In this document: positions 7,532-18,000 of the stretch, one piece after another
Layout: each line of letters begins with the position of its first letter
Position numbering within the stretch: position 1 is the stretch's first letter
Source of the DNA: a virus
IMG/VR virus record: IMGVR_UViG_3300044630_000280
Span: 1-64,000 of that record
Direction: 5' to 3' (one strand)
DNA: 64,000 nt
Program-made: the position numbers and the translations under genes
The notes under the pieces: model-generated
Seen by the model: only the letters and a program-made list of their open reading frames with translations
Database searches by the model: none
What the model was told of the DNA's origin: nothing

Positions 7532-7933
7532 ATGGAAGATGAAGATATACCCGCCGAGAAATTGGCAAAGATTTATATTAAGATTCGTGATGCCAAATCA
7601 GAACTAGTGAAGAAGCATGACGCAGAAGTAGCCGAGTTAGATGCGCAGATGGATATGCTATCTAAGAAGATGCTAGAAATTTGCAAAGAAAACGGAGCTG
7701 ATTCAATAAAAACAAGTGCAGGTACTATCATGCGTAGTGTGTCCACAAGATACATGACGAACGACTGGGATAGCTTGTACTCGTTTATCAAAGAACATGA
7801 TGCTATTGGTTTATTAGCTAAGTTTATACACCAAGGCAACATGAAGCAGTTCTTAGAAGATAACCCTGATGTTTTTCCACCCGGCATGTTAGTTGACAGC
7901 CAATACAAAATCGTTGTGAGGAGAAGTAAATAA
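7532..7933 (+). CDS. Hypothetical coiled-coil protein of the replication region, 133 aa
   Basis: The N-terminal half (about residues 8-60) is a charged coiled coil. Then come a short strand pair (IKTSAGTIMRSVSTRYM) and a helical end ending in KIVVRR. This plan resembles phage Gp157/Gam-like proteins linked to DNA-end protection or recombination, but no diagnostic motif proves it. ATG follows a strong AAGGAGCTGAT ribosome site, and the stop shares a base with the next start, so it forms an operon with the putative ssDNA-binding gene. Confidence 0.7.
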   Translation: MEDEDIPAEKLAKIYIKIRDAKSELVKKHDAEVAELDAQMDMLSKKMLEICKENGADSIKTSAGTIMRSVSTRYMTNDWDSLYSFIKEHDAIGLLAKFIHQGNMKQFLEDNPDVFPPGMLVDSQYKIVVRRSK

Positions 7934-8835
7934 TGAGCGAAGTCTCTATTTTTAAAAACCGTGCTGTAACCGTAGGCGGTAAGAAAGCCCCTAGTGCCTT
8001 AACTCAATCGTTGATGAAGGCGAGTTCTGGTAGCCGTATCCCACGTATTTCCCCACGTAATGGTATGTTCAAGCGTATCGTTAATGGTGAAGATGTAGGT
8101 AAGCTAAAGAGTCCACTGCGTGTAGTTATTGTAGGTGTAGCACCTGCGACAGCACAGCGTACTTTCTATGCTAAGACATGGGATCCAAACGCAGAAGCAG
8201 CACCACCAGATTGCTGGACTAACGATGGTCAAAAGCCTGACGCTAGCATCAAAGCACCACAAGGTAAGAACTGCGAAACCTGCCCACAGAACGTAAAAGG
8301 TTCAGGTCAAGGTGATACTAAGGCTTGCCGTTTCAAACGTCGTATTGCTGTGATCTTGCCAGAAGAAGTTGAAGGCAATAACAGTGGTCAGATATATCAG
8401 TTTGAAGCTGCATCTAAGTCTATCTTTGGTAAGGGCAACAACCACGTCCACCCATTGAATGCTTATATCGACTACATCATTGCTAACGGTGAGGACATCG
8501 ATGGTGTTGTTACTGAAATCTCTTTCAACGAGAACAATGACAACCAAAGCGTTCTGTTCCGTGCAGTTGACTTTGTATCTAGCTATCCTGAGTTAGCTGA
8601 AGTTGTGGCTAAGGCAGTTGAATCCTCAGAAGCACACAAAGCAGTTATGTTGACTGCCGGTGCTATCGACAAGGGTGAGACTGAAGTTCCTAAAGCTATC
8701 GCACCACCAGAGGTAGCCGATGAACCAGAAGAGCCAATAGCTGCACCTACTAAGCGAGTAAGTAAGAAAGCTGAAGTAAGTGAAGCACCAAAAGCTAACC
8801 TCGCAGATGTGGTTAGTGCATGGAGTGACGACTAA
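7933..8835 (+). CDS. Putative zinc-containing ssDNA-binding protein, 300 aa
   Basis: The basic N-terminal 60 residues are followed by a beta-rich core with four cysteines (Cys94, Cys114, Cys117, Cys132) that can form a zinc site. After it comes a long flexible Pro/Ala/Glu-rich linker (about 230-285) and a short acidic tip ending SAWSDD. A beta core plus disordered linker plus acidic tip is the plan of SSB and T4 gp32-like proteins, and the place between helicase and primase fits. The family itself was not recognised, so the function is inferred. A terminator follows at once. Confidence 0.6.
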   Translation: MSEVSIFKNRAVTVGGKKAPSALTQSLMKASSGSRIPRISPRNGMFKRIVNGEDVGKLKSPLRVVIVGVAPATAQRTFYAKTWDPNAEAAPPDCWTNDGQKPDASIKAPQGKNCETCPQNVKGSGQGDTKACRFKRRIAVILPEEVEGNNSGQIYQFEAASKSIFGKGNNHVHPLNAYIDYIIANGEDIDGVVTEISFNENNDNQSVLFRAVDFVSSYPELAEVVAKAVESSEAHKAVMLTAGAIDKGETEVPKAIAPPEVADEPEEPIAAPTKRVSKKAEVSEAPKANLADVVSAWSDD

Positions 8836-8860
8836 GTAACTGTCCCGCACGTAGCGGCTT

Positions 8861-8882
8861 GGGGGGCTTGCCCCCCTTTTTT
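8861..8882 (+). terminator. Rho-independent terminator (+ strand)
   Basis: Six G (8861-8866), a CTTG loop and six C (8871-8876) are followed directly by six T. It closes the unit ending with the putative ssDNA-binding gene. The primase-helicase gene starts only 14 bases later, so that gene depends on read-through or its own promoter. No clear promoter is visible in the gap. Confidence 0.9.
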
Positions 8883-8896
8883 ACCCCTATAAAAAC

Positions 8897-11758
8897 ATGG
8901 CTAACTTTGACCTATTAGATACAGTACTTGCTACCGAAGGGTGGTACGCTGTTGTGGGGATTAAGGAAAAGTCAGTACTACAAGAATTAGTTCAAACTCG
9001 TGAAGAAGTAGACGCATTAGTAGCTAAGTTTCTAGCAGCAGAACGTAACGTATATTTTGGATGTGCCAAGTACGAGACGGGCGAGAACCGGAAGAAAGAC
9101 AATGCTAAGTACTTCAAAGCGTTCTGGATGGACATTGACTGTGGTGCGGATAAGGCAGTACCAGACCCCACGACTGGAAAGATTGACGGCTATATAGACC
9201 AAGCTACAGGCTTAGCCGAGCTACAAAGATTTTGCAAGACCTTAGGATTACCAAGACCAACATTAGTTAACTCAGGACGTGGTATACACGCATACTGGGT
9301 GTTGGATGAAGTTATATCAAGAGAAGAATGGGAGCCTGTATCTAACCGATTACATGCACTGTGCGACATACACGACTTGTTGGCAGACCCATCGTGCTTT
9401 GAGGCTGCGCGTATCCTGCGTATACCTGACACGTTAAACTTTAAAGATTCACCCCCCTCTAATGTAGAGGCACTTTCTTTGGGTAAGACCACAAGTCTTG
9501 CTCAGATGCGCGAGATACTAGGTGTGGTGGATGAGCCTAAAAAGCTTTTCACCCCTCGCCCATTACGTCAACGTAGTGCTTTGACCATGTCCCTTATGGG
9601 TAACCGTGTGTCGAAGTTTAAGACAATCATGATTAAGTCAGCACAAGGTCAGGGTTGTCAGCAGTTAGTGCATTGCTATCAGAACCAAGATTCCATTAGC
9701 TACAACCTATGGCGCTCGGCTTTGTCTATTGCAGCTTTCTGCGAAGAAGGAGTTAACGCTGCTCACAAGATGTCTGAGAACTATCCGGGGTATGACCCTG
9801 AGGAAGTGGAGACTAAAGTCCATGACCTACAGCGTAACGGTGGTCCTCATTTCTGTGAGACGTTTGAGAAGGAAAACCCTAGTGGTTGCGAAGGCTGTAT
9901 ACACAAGGGCAAGATCAAGACCCCTATATTATTGGGTAAAGAGATTGCACGTGATGAGCCAACAGAAGAGGGGTATGTAGTTGAGGTGGAAGCGGAGGAA
10001 GAGGAAGAAGTTGAAGAGTATGTAATCCCTACGTATCCGTTCCCATTCTACAGAGGTAAGGCAGGTGGTATATACAAGCAAGCTAAGGATGACGATGCTG
10101 AAGATGATCTAGTCTATGAGCATGACTTGTATGTAGTTAAGCGTATGAGAGACCCAGAGTTGGGTGAGGTTGCTTTGATGCGCCTACACCTGCCACGTGA
10201 CGGTGTTGCTGAGTTTACTGCGCCACTTGACCACATCATTGCTAAGGATGACCTACGTAAAATCTTAGCTAAACGGGGTGTAGCAGGATACCCGAAACAA
10301 ATGGAACTACTAGCACAGTTTGTACTGGCTAGCATAAAAGAACTACAGCTTGAAAGAAAGGCGGAGCTTATGAGAACACAGTTTGGCTGGGCAGATAATG
10401 ACAGCAAGTTTATTATTGGAGATCGTGAGATAACAGCAGAGGGTATATTCTACAGCCCACCATCATCGCAAACTGCGGCTATAGCACACCACATGACGCA
10501 AGCCGGTACATTAGAGGGGTGGAAAGAATGCTTTAACATGTATAATCGACCCGGACTAGAACCAAACGCGTTTGCTGCGCTGACAGGATTCGGCTCTCCG
10601 TTGTTGAAGTTTACAGGGTTGAGTGGCGCTATTGTTAATGTGATCTTCAAGAAGTCAGGCTCAGGTAAATCTACTACCTTAGCAATGTGTAACAGCATTT
10701 ATGGACACCCTAGTAGGTTGATGTCTATGCCTAGGGATACAATGAATGCACGTATGCAGAAGCTAGGCGTGATGAATAACCTGCCTTTCACGATGGACGA
10801 AGTCACTAACATGAAGTCAGACGAGTTCTCGGATTTAGCCTACGCTATGTCCCAAGGGAGAGGTAAGGATCGTCAGAAATCGTCCGCCAACGAGCTGCGC
10901 CTTAACCTCACTTCTTGGCAAAACTTATCCCTTTCCAGCGCTAATGCCAGCTTCTATGAGAAGTTAGGTTCCTTAAAGGCTACACCTGATGGTGAGCGTA
11001 TGCGCTTTATCGAGTATGAGATTGGCTACAGCGATGCTATATCTACCGAAGAAGGCAAGCGTGTATTTGACCATGAGCTGTTACAGAACTACGGACATGC
11101 CGGTGATGTATACACACAATGGTTAGTAGCTAACAGAGAAGAAGCTATCCGTAGCCTCCTTGAAGTACAAGCTAAGATAGATAAAGAGTTACGTCTTACC
11201 CAGCGTGAGCGTTTCTGGTCAGCAGTTGTAGCATGTAATATCACAGGTGGCTTGATTGCTAAGTCATTAGGTTTAATTGACTACGACATGAAAGCAATTT
11301 ACAAGTGGGCTACTACGATGGTACGTGACGTTCGTGAAGATACTGTTGCTCCAGTTGATGACGCTTCTAATATCATTGGTGACTACATGAACCGCCACTT
11401 GCGTAACATCCTAATCGTTAACGGCGAGACAGATGCACGTACTAAGTTATCAGCTGCACCAATACAAGAACCCTATGGTGAGTTAGTTATACGGTATGAG
11501 CCAGATACTAAGAAGATGTTTATTGTATCTAAGCACTTTAGAGATGACTGCGTAGAACGTCAGGTTAACTACAAGGACACACTAAAGCAGCTAACAGCTC
11601 GTGGTGTATACCAAGGAAGCACTACACGTCGCATGACTACAGGCACTAAGATTAAAGGACCACCTGTTCATGTCATGCAGTTTAATTGTGATACACCTGA
11701 CTTCATTAGCGTGGATGATTACCTAGATGCGAATTCAGGGGATACCGTATCAAATTAA
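8897..11758 (+). CDS. Primase-helicase, 953 aa
   Basis: The N-terminal third resembles archaeo-eukaryotic-type primases: FWMDIDCG (about residues 75-82, metal-binding acids), NSGRGIHAYWVL (about 125-136) and a block AARILRIPDTLNFK as seen in RepB/primase-polymerase folds. The second half is a P-loop ATPase with Walker A KKSGSGKSTT (about 583-592) and MDEVTN as Walker B-like motif, as in DUF927-type helicase domains. An acidic stretch near residue 360-375 links the halves. It would prime and unwind at the fork with the family A polymerase. The ribosome site is weak. Confidence 0.88.
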   Translation: MANFDLLDTVLATEGWYAVVGIKEKSVLQELVQTREEVDALVAKFLAAERNVYFGCAKYETGENRKKDNAKYFKAFWMDIDCGADKAVPDPTTGKIDGYIDQATGLAELQRFCKTLGLPRPTLVNSGRGIHAYWVLDEVISREEWEPVSNRLHALCDIHDLLADPSCFEAARILRIPDTLNFKDSPPSNVEALSLGKTTSLAQMREILGVVDEPKKLFTPRPLRQRSALTMSLMGNRVSKFKTIMIKSAQGQGCQQLVHCYQNQDSISYNLWRSALSIAAFCEEGVNAAHKMSENYPGYDPEEVETKVHDLQRNGGPHFCETFEKENPSGCEGCIHKGKIKTPILLGKEIARDEPTEEGYVVEVEAEEEEEVEEYVIPTYPFPFYRGKAGGIYKQAKDDDAEDDLVYEHDLYVVKRMRDPELGEVALMRLHLPRDGVAEFTAPLDHIIAKDDLRKILAKRGVAGYPKQMELLAQFVLASIKELQLERKAELMRTQFGWADNDSKFIIGDREITAEGIFYSPPSSQTAAIAHHMTQAGTLEGWKECFNMYNRPGLEPNAFAALTGFGSPLLKFTGLSGAIVNVIFKKSGSGKSTTLAMCNSIYGHPSRLMSMPRDTMNARMQKLGVMNNLPFTMDEVTNMKSDEFSDLAYAMSQGRGKDRQKSSANELRLNLTSWQNLSLSSANASFYEKLGSLKATPDGERMRFIEYEIGYSDAISTEEGKRVFDHELLQNYGHAGDVYTQWLVANREEAIRSLLEVQAKIDKELRLTQRERFWSAVVACNITGGLIAKSLGLIDYDMKAIYKWATTMVRDVREDTVAPVDDASNIIGDYMNRHLRNILIVNGETDARTKLSAAPIQEPYGELVIRYEPDTKKMFIVSKHFRDDCVERQVNYKDTLKQLTARGVYQGSTTRRMTTGTKIKGPPVHVMQFNCDTPDFISVDDYLDANSGDTVSN

Positions 11759-11921
11759 TTGGAAAGCATTCAAGCCGGGGACTTCGTTCTTTATCCCTTG
11801 CTTGGATACCAAAGCTGCTGAGGAAGAAATAACCTTTGTCGTGAACCGTCTACAGATGGACGTGGTTATCAAAGTTGTAATCGAGGATGGTGTGCAAGGT
11901 GTGCGCGTCTGGCGAGTTTAG
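11727..11921 (+). CDS. Small protein overlapping the primase-helicase end, 64 aa
   Basis: It begins 32 bases before the primase stop in another frame. The product has a compact alpha/beta profile (GTSFFIPCLDTKAAEEE, then VVIKVVIEDGVQGVRVWRV) that looks like a real small fold and not an overlap artefact. The ribosome site is weak, suggesting translational coupling. It ends the left-arm early unit before the terminator at 11992. Function unknown. Confidence 0.65.
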   Translation: MRIQGIPYQINWKAFKPGTSFFIPCLDTKAAEEEITFVVNRLQMDVVIKVVIEDGVQGVRVWRV

Positions 11922-11991
11922 GTTATACTATTTTTCAACGGCTTTTAGTTAGCTCCTTTTAGTCGTTTATTCTCCTTCACAGAGAACTTTG

Positions 11992-12016
11992 CCCCCGGTA
12001 CGTCCGGGGGTTTTTT
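11992..12016 (+). terminator. Rho-independent terminator between converging units (+ strand)
   Basis: A 7-bp stem (CCCCCGG at 11992-11998, CCGGGGG at 12004-12010) is followed by six T. The T-run overlaps the stop codon of the giant - strand gene. It ends early + strand transcription where it meets the late unit. On the - strand the hairpin is not followed by T residues. Confidence 0.9.
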
Positions 12017-15000
12017 ATTGGGACTCTTCGTCCAACAATTTTTCAGTACGATCTTGTAGGTCAAGCAAGTCTGCAAACTTCAACTCTGGTGTGATACCTC
12101 TAACGTTACCCTGAAGTAGTTTCAAGCGGCGTTCAAAAGCTCTTTCTATATCTGCAAACTCTATGGTTAGCTCAGGGTTAGGGTACATAGAATTAAACCG
12201 TACAGCTTTATCAATCATAGCTTGGAAGCGTTCATCTTTATCTAACTCAGCAGAACGTTCAATCTGTTTAATAATATCCGCACGTTGAGTTGTAATTTTT
12301 TGCTTCGCGTTGTTGTATGCAAATATATCTTTTTGGCGCTCGGCAAGACCTTTAGTCTTATACCCCAGTGCTTGCATTGCTAACTGCGCCTTAGTAAACT
12401 CAGCAGCTTCTTTAATAATTTGCAAGCTACCAGTACGTGCGCCCTCTTGTGTATACCTAACGTCAGTCAATAGACCACGGAACATAGCAGGTGTCCACTT
12501 CTCAAATGCTTTAACCCAATCACCATTCTGGGCATCTTTAACACCCTTAGCCCACGTATCTACCAACCCTACTGAAGCACCGCCCCAATCAACCAGAGTA
12601 TCAGCTACAAAGTTACCCCAATCTGAAGGTGGAGATTCATCGGTAAACCAGAAGTCCATAGATAAGCTAGAAGATATATCGTAGCCAGTTAAGTTATCTA
12701 TAGTACCCGTCAACATCAGTTCACTTAGTGGAACCCCGCCAATCGTAGGTTCGCCAAACATTTCAGGCAGCCACACGTTCTCAAAGTACTTCTTAAAATT
12801 AGTCTGCCACAACTCCAACTCATCATCGTCATCACCAGCCATACGAATCAGATTAATCATGCCTTGTATAATACCCATGACTACGCTATACATAAACGTT
12901 CCACGGATACCAGTAAGTAACGCAGTCATACCTAACGTACCAGTAAACGCCTTTAATGCACCCATGCGTTGTTCTTTAGGTAGGCTGCTGAAAATCTCCA
13001 TGAAGTTACGACATAAAAACTCTACGTTAAATACTTGGAACTTACGATACTGAGCCGCTACTCTAACGGGTGTACTACGCATTAATTCAGGAGTATTAGC
13101 ATCACTGTAGTCAAACAAACTTTCTTTGGTGATTTCAAGGGCTAAGTCAATAGACTTATTTACACGTTTGTTGTGATCTGGTTCGCTTTTAAACTTATCC
13201 ATTGCGAGACTAAACGCAGACATAAACGTAATCTCACGGGACATACGCTCGCCAAAATGGAACGGCGCAGTCATAAGAGTTTCTACAGTGCTTATTACTG
13301 GTGAATAATTCTCGCTAGCTGTTTTCTTTCTATTAGCTAAGTCCATAGTTCTAGTAGCATCTTGGACACCACTCTCACGTAAAGCCCTAAACGCTCTAAC
13401 TAAGTCTGGGTTGTTACGTACTATTGATGACGAACCAATAGATGGAGCTGTGTAGATAACGTTACCCTTAGCATCTTTACTAGTAACCCCCACCTGCTTA
13501 TACGCATCTCTTGCCATCCGCATCATTTCAGCCGTGGTCTTACCGTAGCCAAAGTGTTTCCACATGACAGGCATTGCGTGGGTAATAACGCTGAACTGTT
13601 GGGCTACAGCCGATTTAATACTTGTCATCTGCCATATAAAGGCACTCTTAGTCGCTGTGCGGGCTATCTTTTCTGCTACGGTATCCATCTCTGGAGGGTT
13701 AAGTTCTTCCTCAGCACGTGCGGCTATACGGTTTATGAACATCTCCATCCGTGCTTTATTTGGGTTCTTCTCAATAGAAGCTCTAGCACCACTAATACCA
13801 TTACGAATCTTAGGCGCATACTTAATATTAGCTAGTTGGTTTGCAAACCGGTTACCCATCACGATAAAGTTACGCATAGCATCTCTGCTGTAACCAGCTG
13901 TATTTTGACGTGGCATGAACTGCTTACGGAATGTACCTTCAGGCATAGCTACCAAGTGCATGGTAAATATGTCTTTCTTTATTTCTTCTTTAGTAGCGGT
14001 ATCCGTTGCAGTAATACCATCAACCATAGTGAATAGCTTCTTTAAAATCTCACTAGACTGCATAGCTTCTCTTTGTAGAGACTGCATATCTTGACCAAGC
14101 TTGATGTCACCATCTTTAATCATTTGGTCTTTTGTACGGCGATCACCTTTCATGTTCTGTTCTTTGACATACTCATCCATTAAGAAGTCACGCTCTTGCC
14201 CCGCCTCACGCATAATAAACTGCTTGTTCTCACCCTTACCTAACGTAGCCCAGTATTTACCATAACGCATAATAGGGAAGTAAGGAGATAACTTAGCACC
14301 AGTCTCGTAAAGTTTACGTACTTCATCCATCAACATCTGCTTAGCAGGCCCAGTTATATTTGCATTTGCAATACGCTGGTTTAATAACCCACGATACAGG
14401 TTATAGTGATCGGTATAGAAGTCACGTGCGTCTATGTATACTTGTTTAGCTTTGTCAGACAAGCTATTCCACACAGCATTTAGTTTAGCGTCAGACTTAT
14501 TAACTGCTGGGTCAACCTGCGCCATAGTGGATACGTGCATTAGATCAGATACGCGTTGTGATTCTTTACCCTTAAGCTTAACCCAACCACGGACTATATC
14601 TTCTACTTTATGGATAGTACGCATACGGAAGGCGTTCTTTTCTTCGATGCCTTTTTGTATATCGTTAATTGAGTCTTCACCTACACCAATTTCTTTTGCT
14701 ATACGGTATAAGCGGTTAGTTGTAGAAGCACGAAGCATTACATCCAGTTTTTCTGGGTTCATGTACTTCCACTTAAGCTTAATGTAATCACTCCACAGGC
14801 TAGGATCACGTGCTACTTTGGATAAAGAACCAAGAGCGTTAAGTCTTTCTTCTGCTGTTTTACCGGCTTTTAATTTATCTATAGCTGTATCAACATCGGT
14901 TTTCTTTGACTTAGCTTTTTGTCTTAGGGCTGTATCAGCCATACTTAATAGCTGTTTACCACTAGGTTCTTTTGCCCCCATTATTTCGTGAGAGATAAGC

Positions 15001-18000
15001 ACTAAATCTTTTAGACCAGACTGCACCTTAGGGTCAATACCAAACAGCTTTAATAGGATGTCAACGAACGTATCAAACCCAGAAGTCTTAGTTGTTGTGC
15101 CGGGAACTTTAGTAAGGAGAAACTCCTTCATTGTTGGGTCAGTCAGACCGTAAGCATAGAACTCTTGGATGTCTGTGAACGCACCAGCTTTGTTTAAGTG
15201 ATTAAGTTTAAAGTTACGCTCACCACGTGGCAGTGCATCAAATGCAGCCTTAGCTTTTTCCATCAACATCTGTAACTCAGCAACTGCCGATGCTAGCTTA
15301 GGCTCTACTGGCTGCCCTTGTTCTATGGCTAACTGCGCAAATGCAATCTTCTTAGACCCTGTAGCGTGCATAGCCTCATGCAAAACAATCTCAGAGTTTA
15401 TACCTTGTTCATTCTCCCCATAGCTTTCACCACGGACATAGACCATATTGTCTTTGGAGGTAGGCACAAAATACCCAACTGCGTCACTATCTAACTCAGA
15501 CTTAATATCTGATGGGATGTCTTTATCATCTGACTCTACAACACGGAACCCAACAGTATTAACGGTACCTAAGTTATCAGGCTGCAACAACCTAGCCGCT
15601 AGCATTTGTTCTATCGGGTTAGCAGAACTGAGTACATGTAGCAAAGCATCTTTAAGGGTTTTAAATTTCTTAAATATTGGATCAGGTTGCATGTCTAGCT
15701 GTTGTTCAGCTTCATACGGTGTTTGCTCTGTTACTTCTGCTTTTACTGTACTGCGTGCAGCTTGTGGTTTTAACGCCGCAGCTTTTCTAGATTCGTAAAC
15801 ATTCTTTGCACGTGCTAGCTCCGCAGGTTTGAGTCCACGTATGTAGTCCTTAGCTAATACATAGCCAGTCTGTGGATTCTTAGATTGTGCTAGGCGGTAT
15901 AACTCAGCACGCATTTGTTCAAGCTTATTTACACGTTGCTCTTCTTTTGCATCAAGTTCTTCTTGTGTCGCAAACGTACCAAACTCTTGGCGCTGAGCAA
16001 ATTTATTAGCTACATTTATTAGAGTCTTAACATCACGGGTAAACTGATTGATCTCGTTTACTTGTTGACGACGTTCTTCTGTTGTCTTAGCAGTTTCAGA
16101 CTTCTTACGACCGCCACCCGGCGCACGCTTCTTTACTTCCCTATCTACCGCTGCCTCTGACTTAGCAACTGATGTAACTTCAGGAGGCTCAACTTCAAGC
16201 TCTTCATTACGTGTAGACTCTAACTCGAGTGGAGCTGGTTCTGTTTTACTAGACGGTGTTAACGCAGCTATAGTCGCATCAACATCTTGGTCTAATGCAG
16301 ATTTTATATTTATTAAAGCAGCAGAACTTAACTTTGCACGGATTTCTTCAGGTATATTATTTACGGTTATAGTTCTTCCTGAGTCTTTAAGGAACTGTAA
16401 ATCCCCCTGTAACTCTAAACGTTCGGCATCAGGTAACTCAAACCACCCACCCCTAGCTGTTTGTTCTACTTCTTTTTTATTTACTGCGGGTGCGGCTGGC
16501 TTGGGTGCTTCTTGTCTTTCTTCTTTTGCTTCGACGGCTTTAGGGGTTTCAGCGACACGTGGTGTTTCCTTTGCAGGTTGTGAAAATTCTGGTGCTCTAC
16601 CATTCAGTTCTTCTAGACGAGCATAAGCAGCATCTTGGTATTCTTCAGGTGTTGGGTTTCTTGCTAATGTTTGACGTACCCAATCAGCCCCAAGTTGTAC
16701 ACCTAAGTCTGGGTACGCTTCACGATTAAACGCTTGAGATACTTGAGATTGAACACGTTGTTTATTAGCATCTAATGAATCTTGCTCTCGCTCATCTCTT
16801 GAATCAAACTGTCCAACCAATCTCCGACTTGCATCCAATCCTCTAGCGATAGGTCCGCTAGTTCCTCCGGCGGGTAACTGTTGTTCGCTAGGCAATCCAT
16901 CGCCATACTGATCTGTGCTAGGCTGAGTGACAAAAGCTGGCGGCTCGGTAGTAACATTATCACCTCCTAAAATTTGTTGTTCCGCACGTTCGGCTTTCCC
17001 TTCTACAGTGCGTTGTTCATCTTCAGCTACATCTCTTTCTAATACTCTACCTACACGACCTACATTGCTATCCTTAAGCATTTGCTCCGCAAGCATCTGA
17101 GCATCATCCTCAGCAAACCCTTTAACCATAAAGTCTTGAGTCAGTGCTGTTAATTGTTCAGGGTCAATAGGTGTAGGTTCTGCGGCTTTTGGCGCTGTTG
17201 GCTGCGCTTGTGCTTGTGCCGCCGTCATTGCAGGTATTACTAATGTGGTTCCAGCTTCACCAGTCTTAGCTAGGGTCTTAATTAACCCACGTATATCTTT
17301 ACCATGCGCACGAACTTCATCCTCTGACATGCCAGTATTTTGCATAACAAAGTTGAGGTAGTCCGCATCGCGTTTAGATGGGTTAGGCTGCGCAGCAATA
17401 TAAGCAGCACGATCAATATCGCTTTCAAACTTTAGTTCAAACCCTTTGTCACCATAAGAATAACGAGGTTTCGCCCCAGCTAAATCTTTTGGTAGTGTTG
17501 CAGTCGGTGTTACAGGGGGTTCTGTTTCAATACCTTCGTTACGTGCACTCTGTAAAGCCGCCAAAGGATCGACAGGTGTAGGGGCTGGAGGCTCAGTTTC
17601 TATTGCTTCGTTACGTGTTTTCTCTAGCGCTAAGTTAGTAGGTGGAGCAGGAGTTTGTGTTATAGCCCCAAGTGTTGCATCTTGGTCTGCTCTGCCAGTA
17701 TAACGTTCACTATCTGGTGTTAAAGGCCCTACCTCTACAGTACCTTCTTGTTCGTCTAAACCTTTAGTATTACTTAGTGTTTCTTTTATTCTATTTAGAT
17801 CAGGTACTTCTTCTTTTTTACCCGCAAATTTACCAGTTAGAGCGCCAACACCCTTAGTGCCTGCAGTCATCATGCCGCTTTGCATCAGCGTCTGAACTGT
17901 GGTGTCTGCCATCTGCTCTAGGTAATCCCCGAGCGTAGCATCTTTGTTCAATCCAATAGCCGACTTATCAACGGCAAACTGCCCCGTAGTAGTAAAGTAT

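Noticed and set aside
11992-12016. The hairpin as a two-way terminator
   Set aside because: On the - strand the bases after the hairpin (GCAAAGTTCTC) are not a T-run, so it only fits the + strand. Where late transcripts end is not visible.
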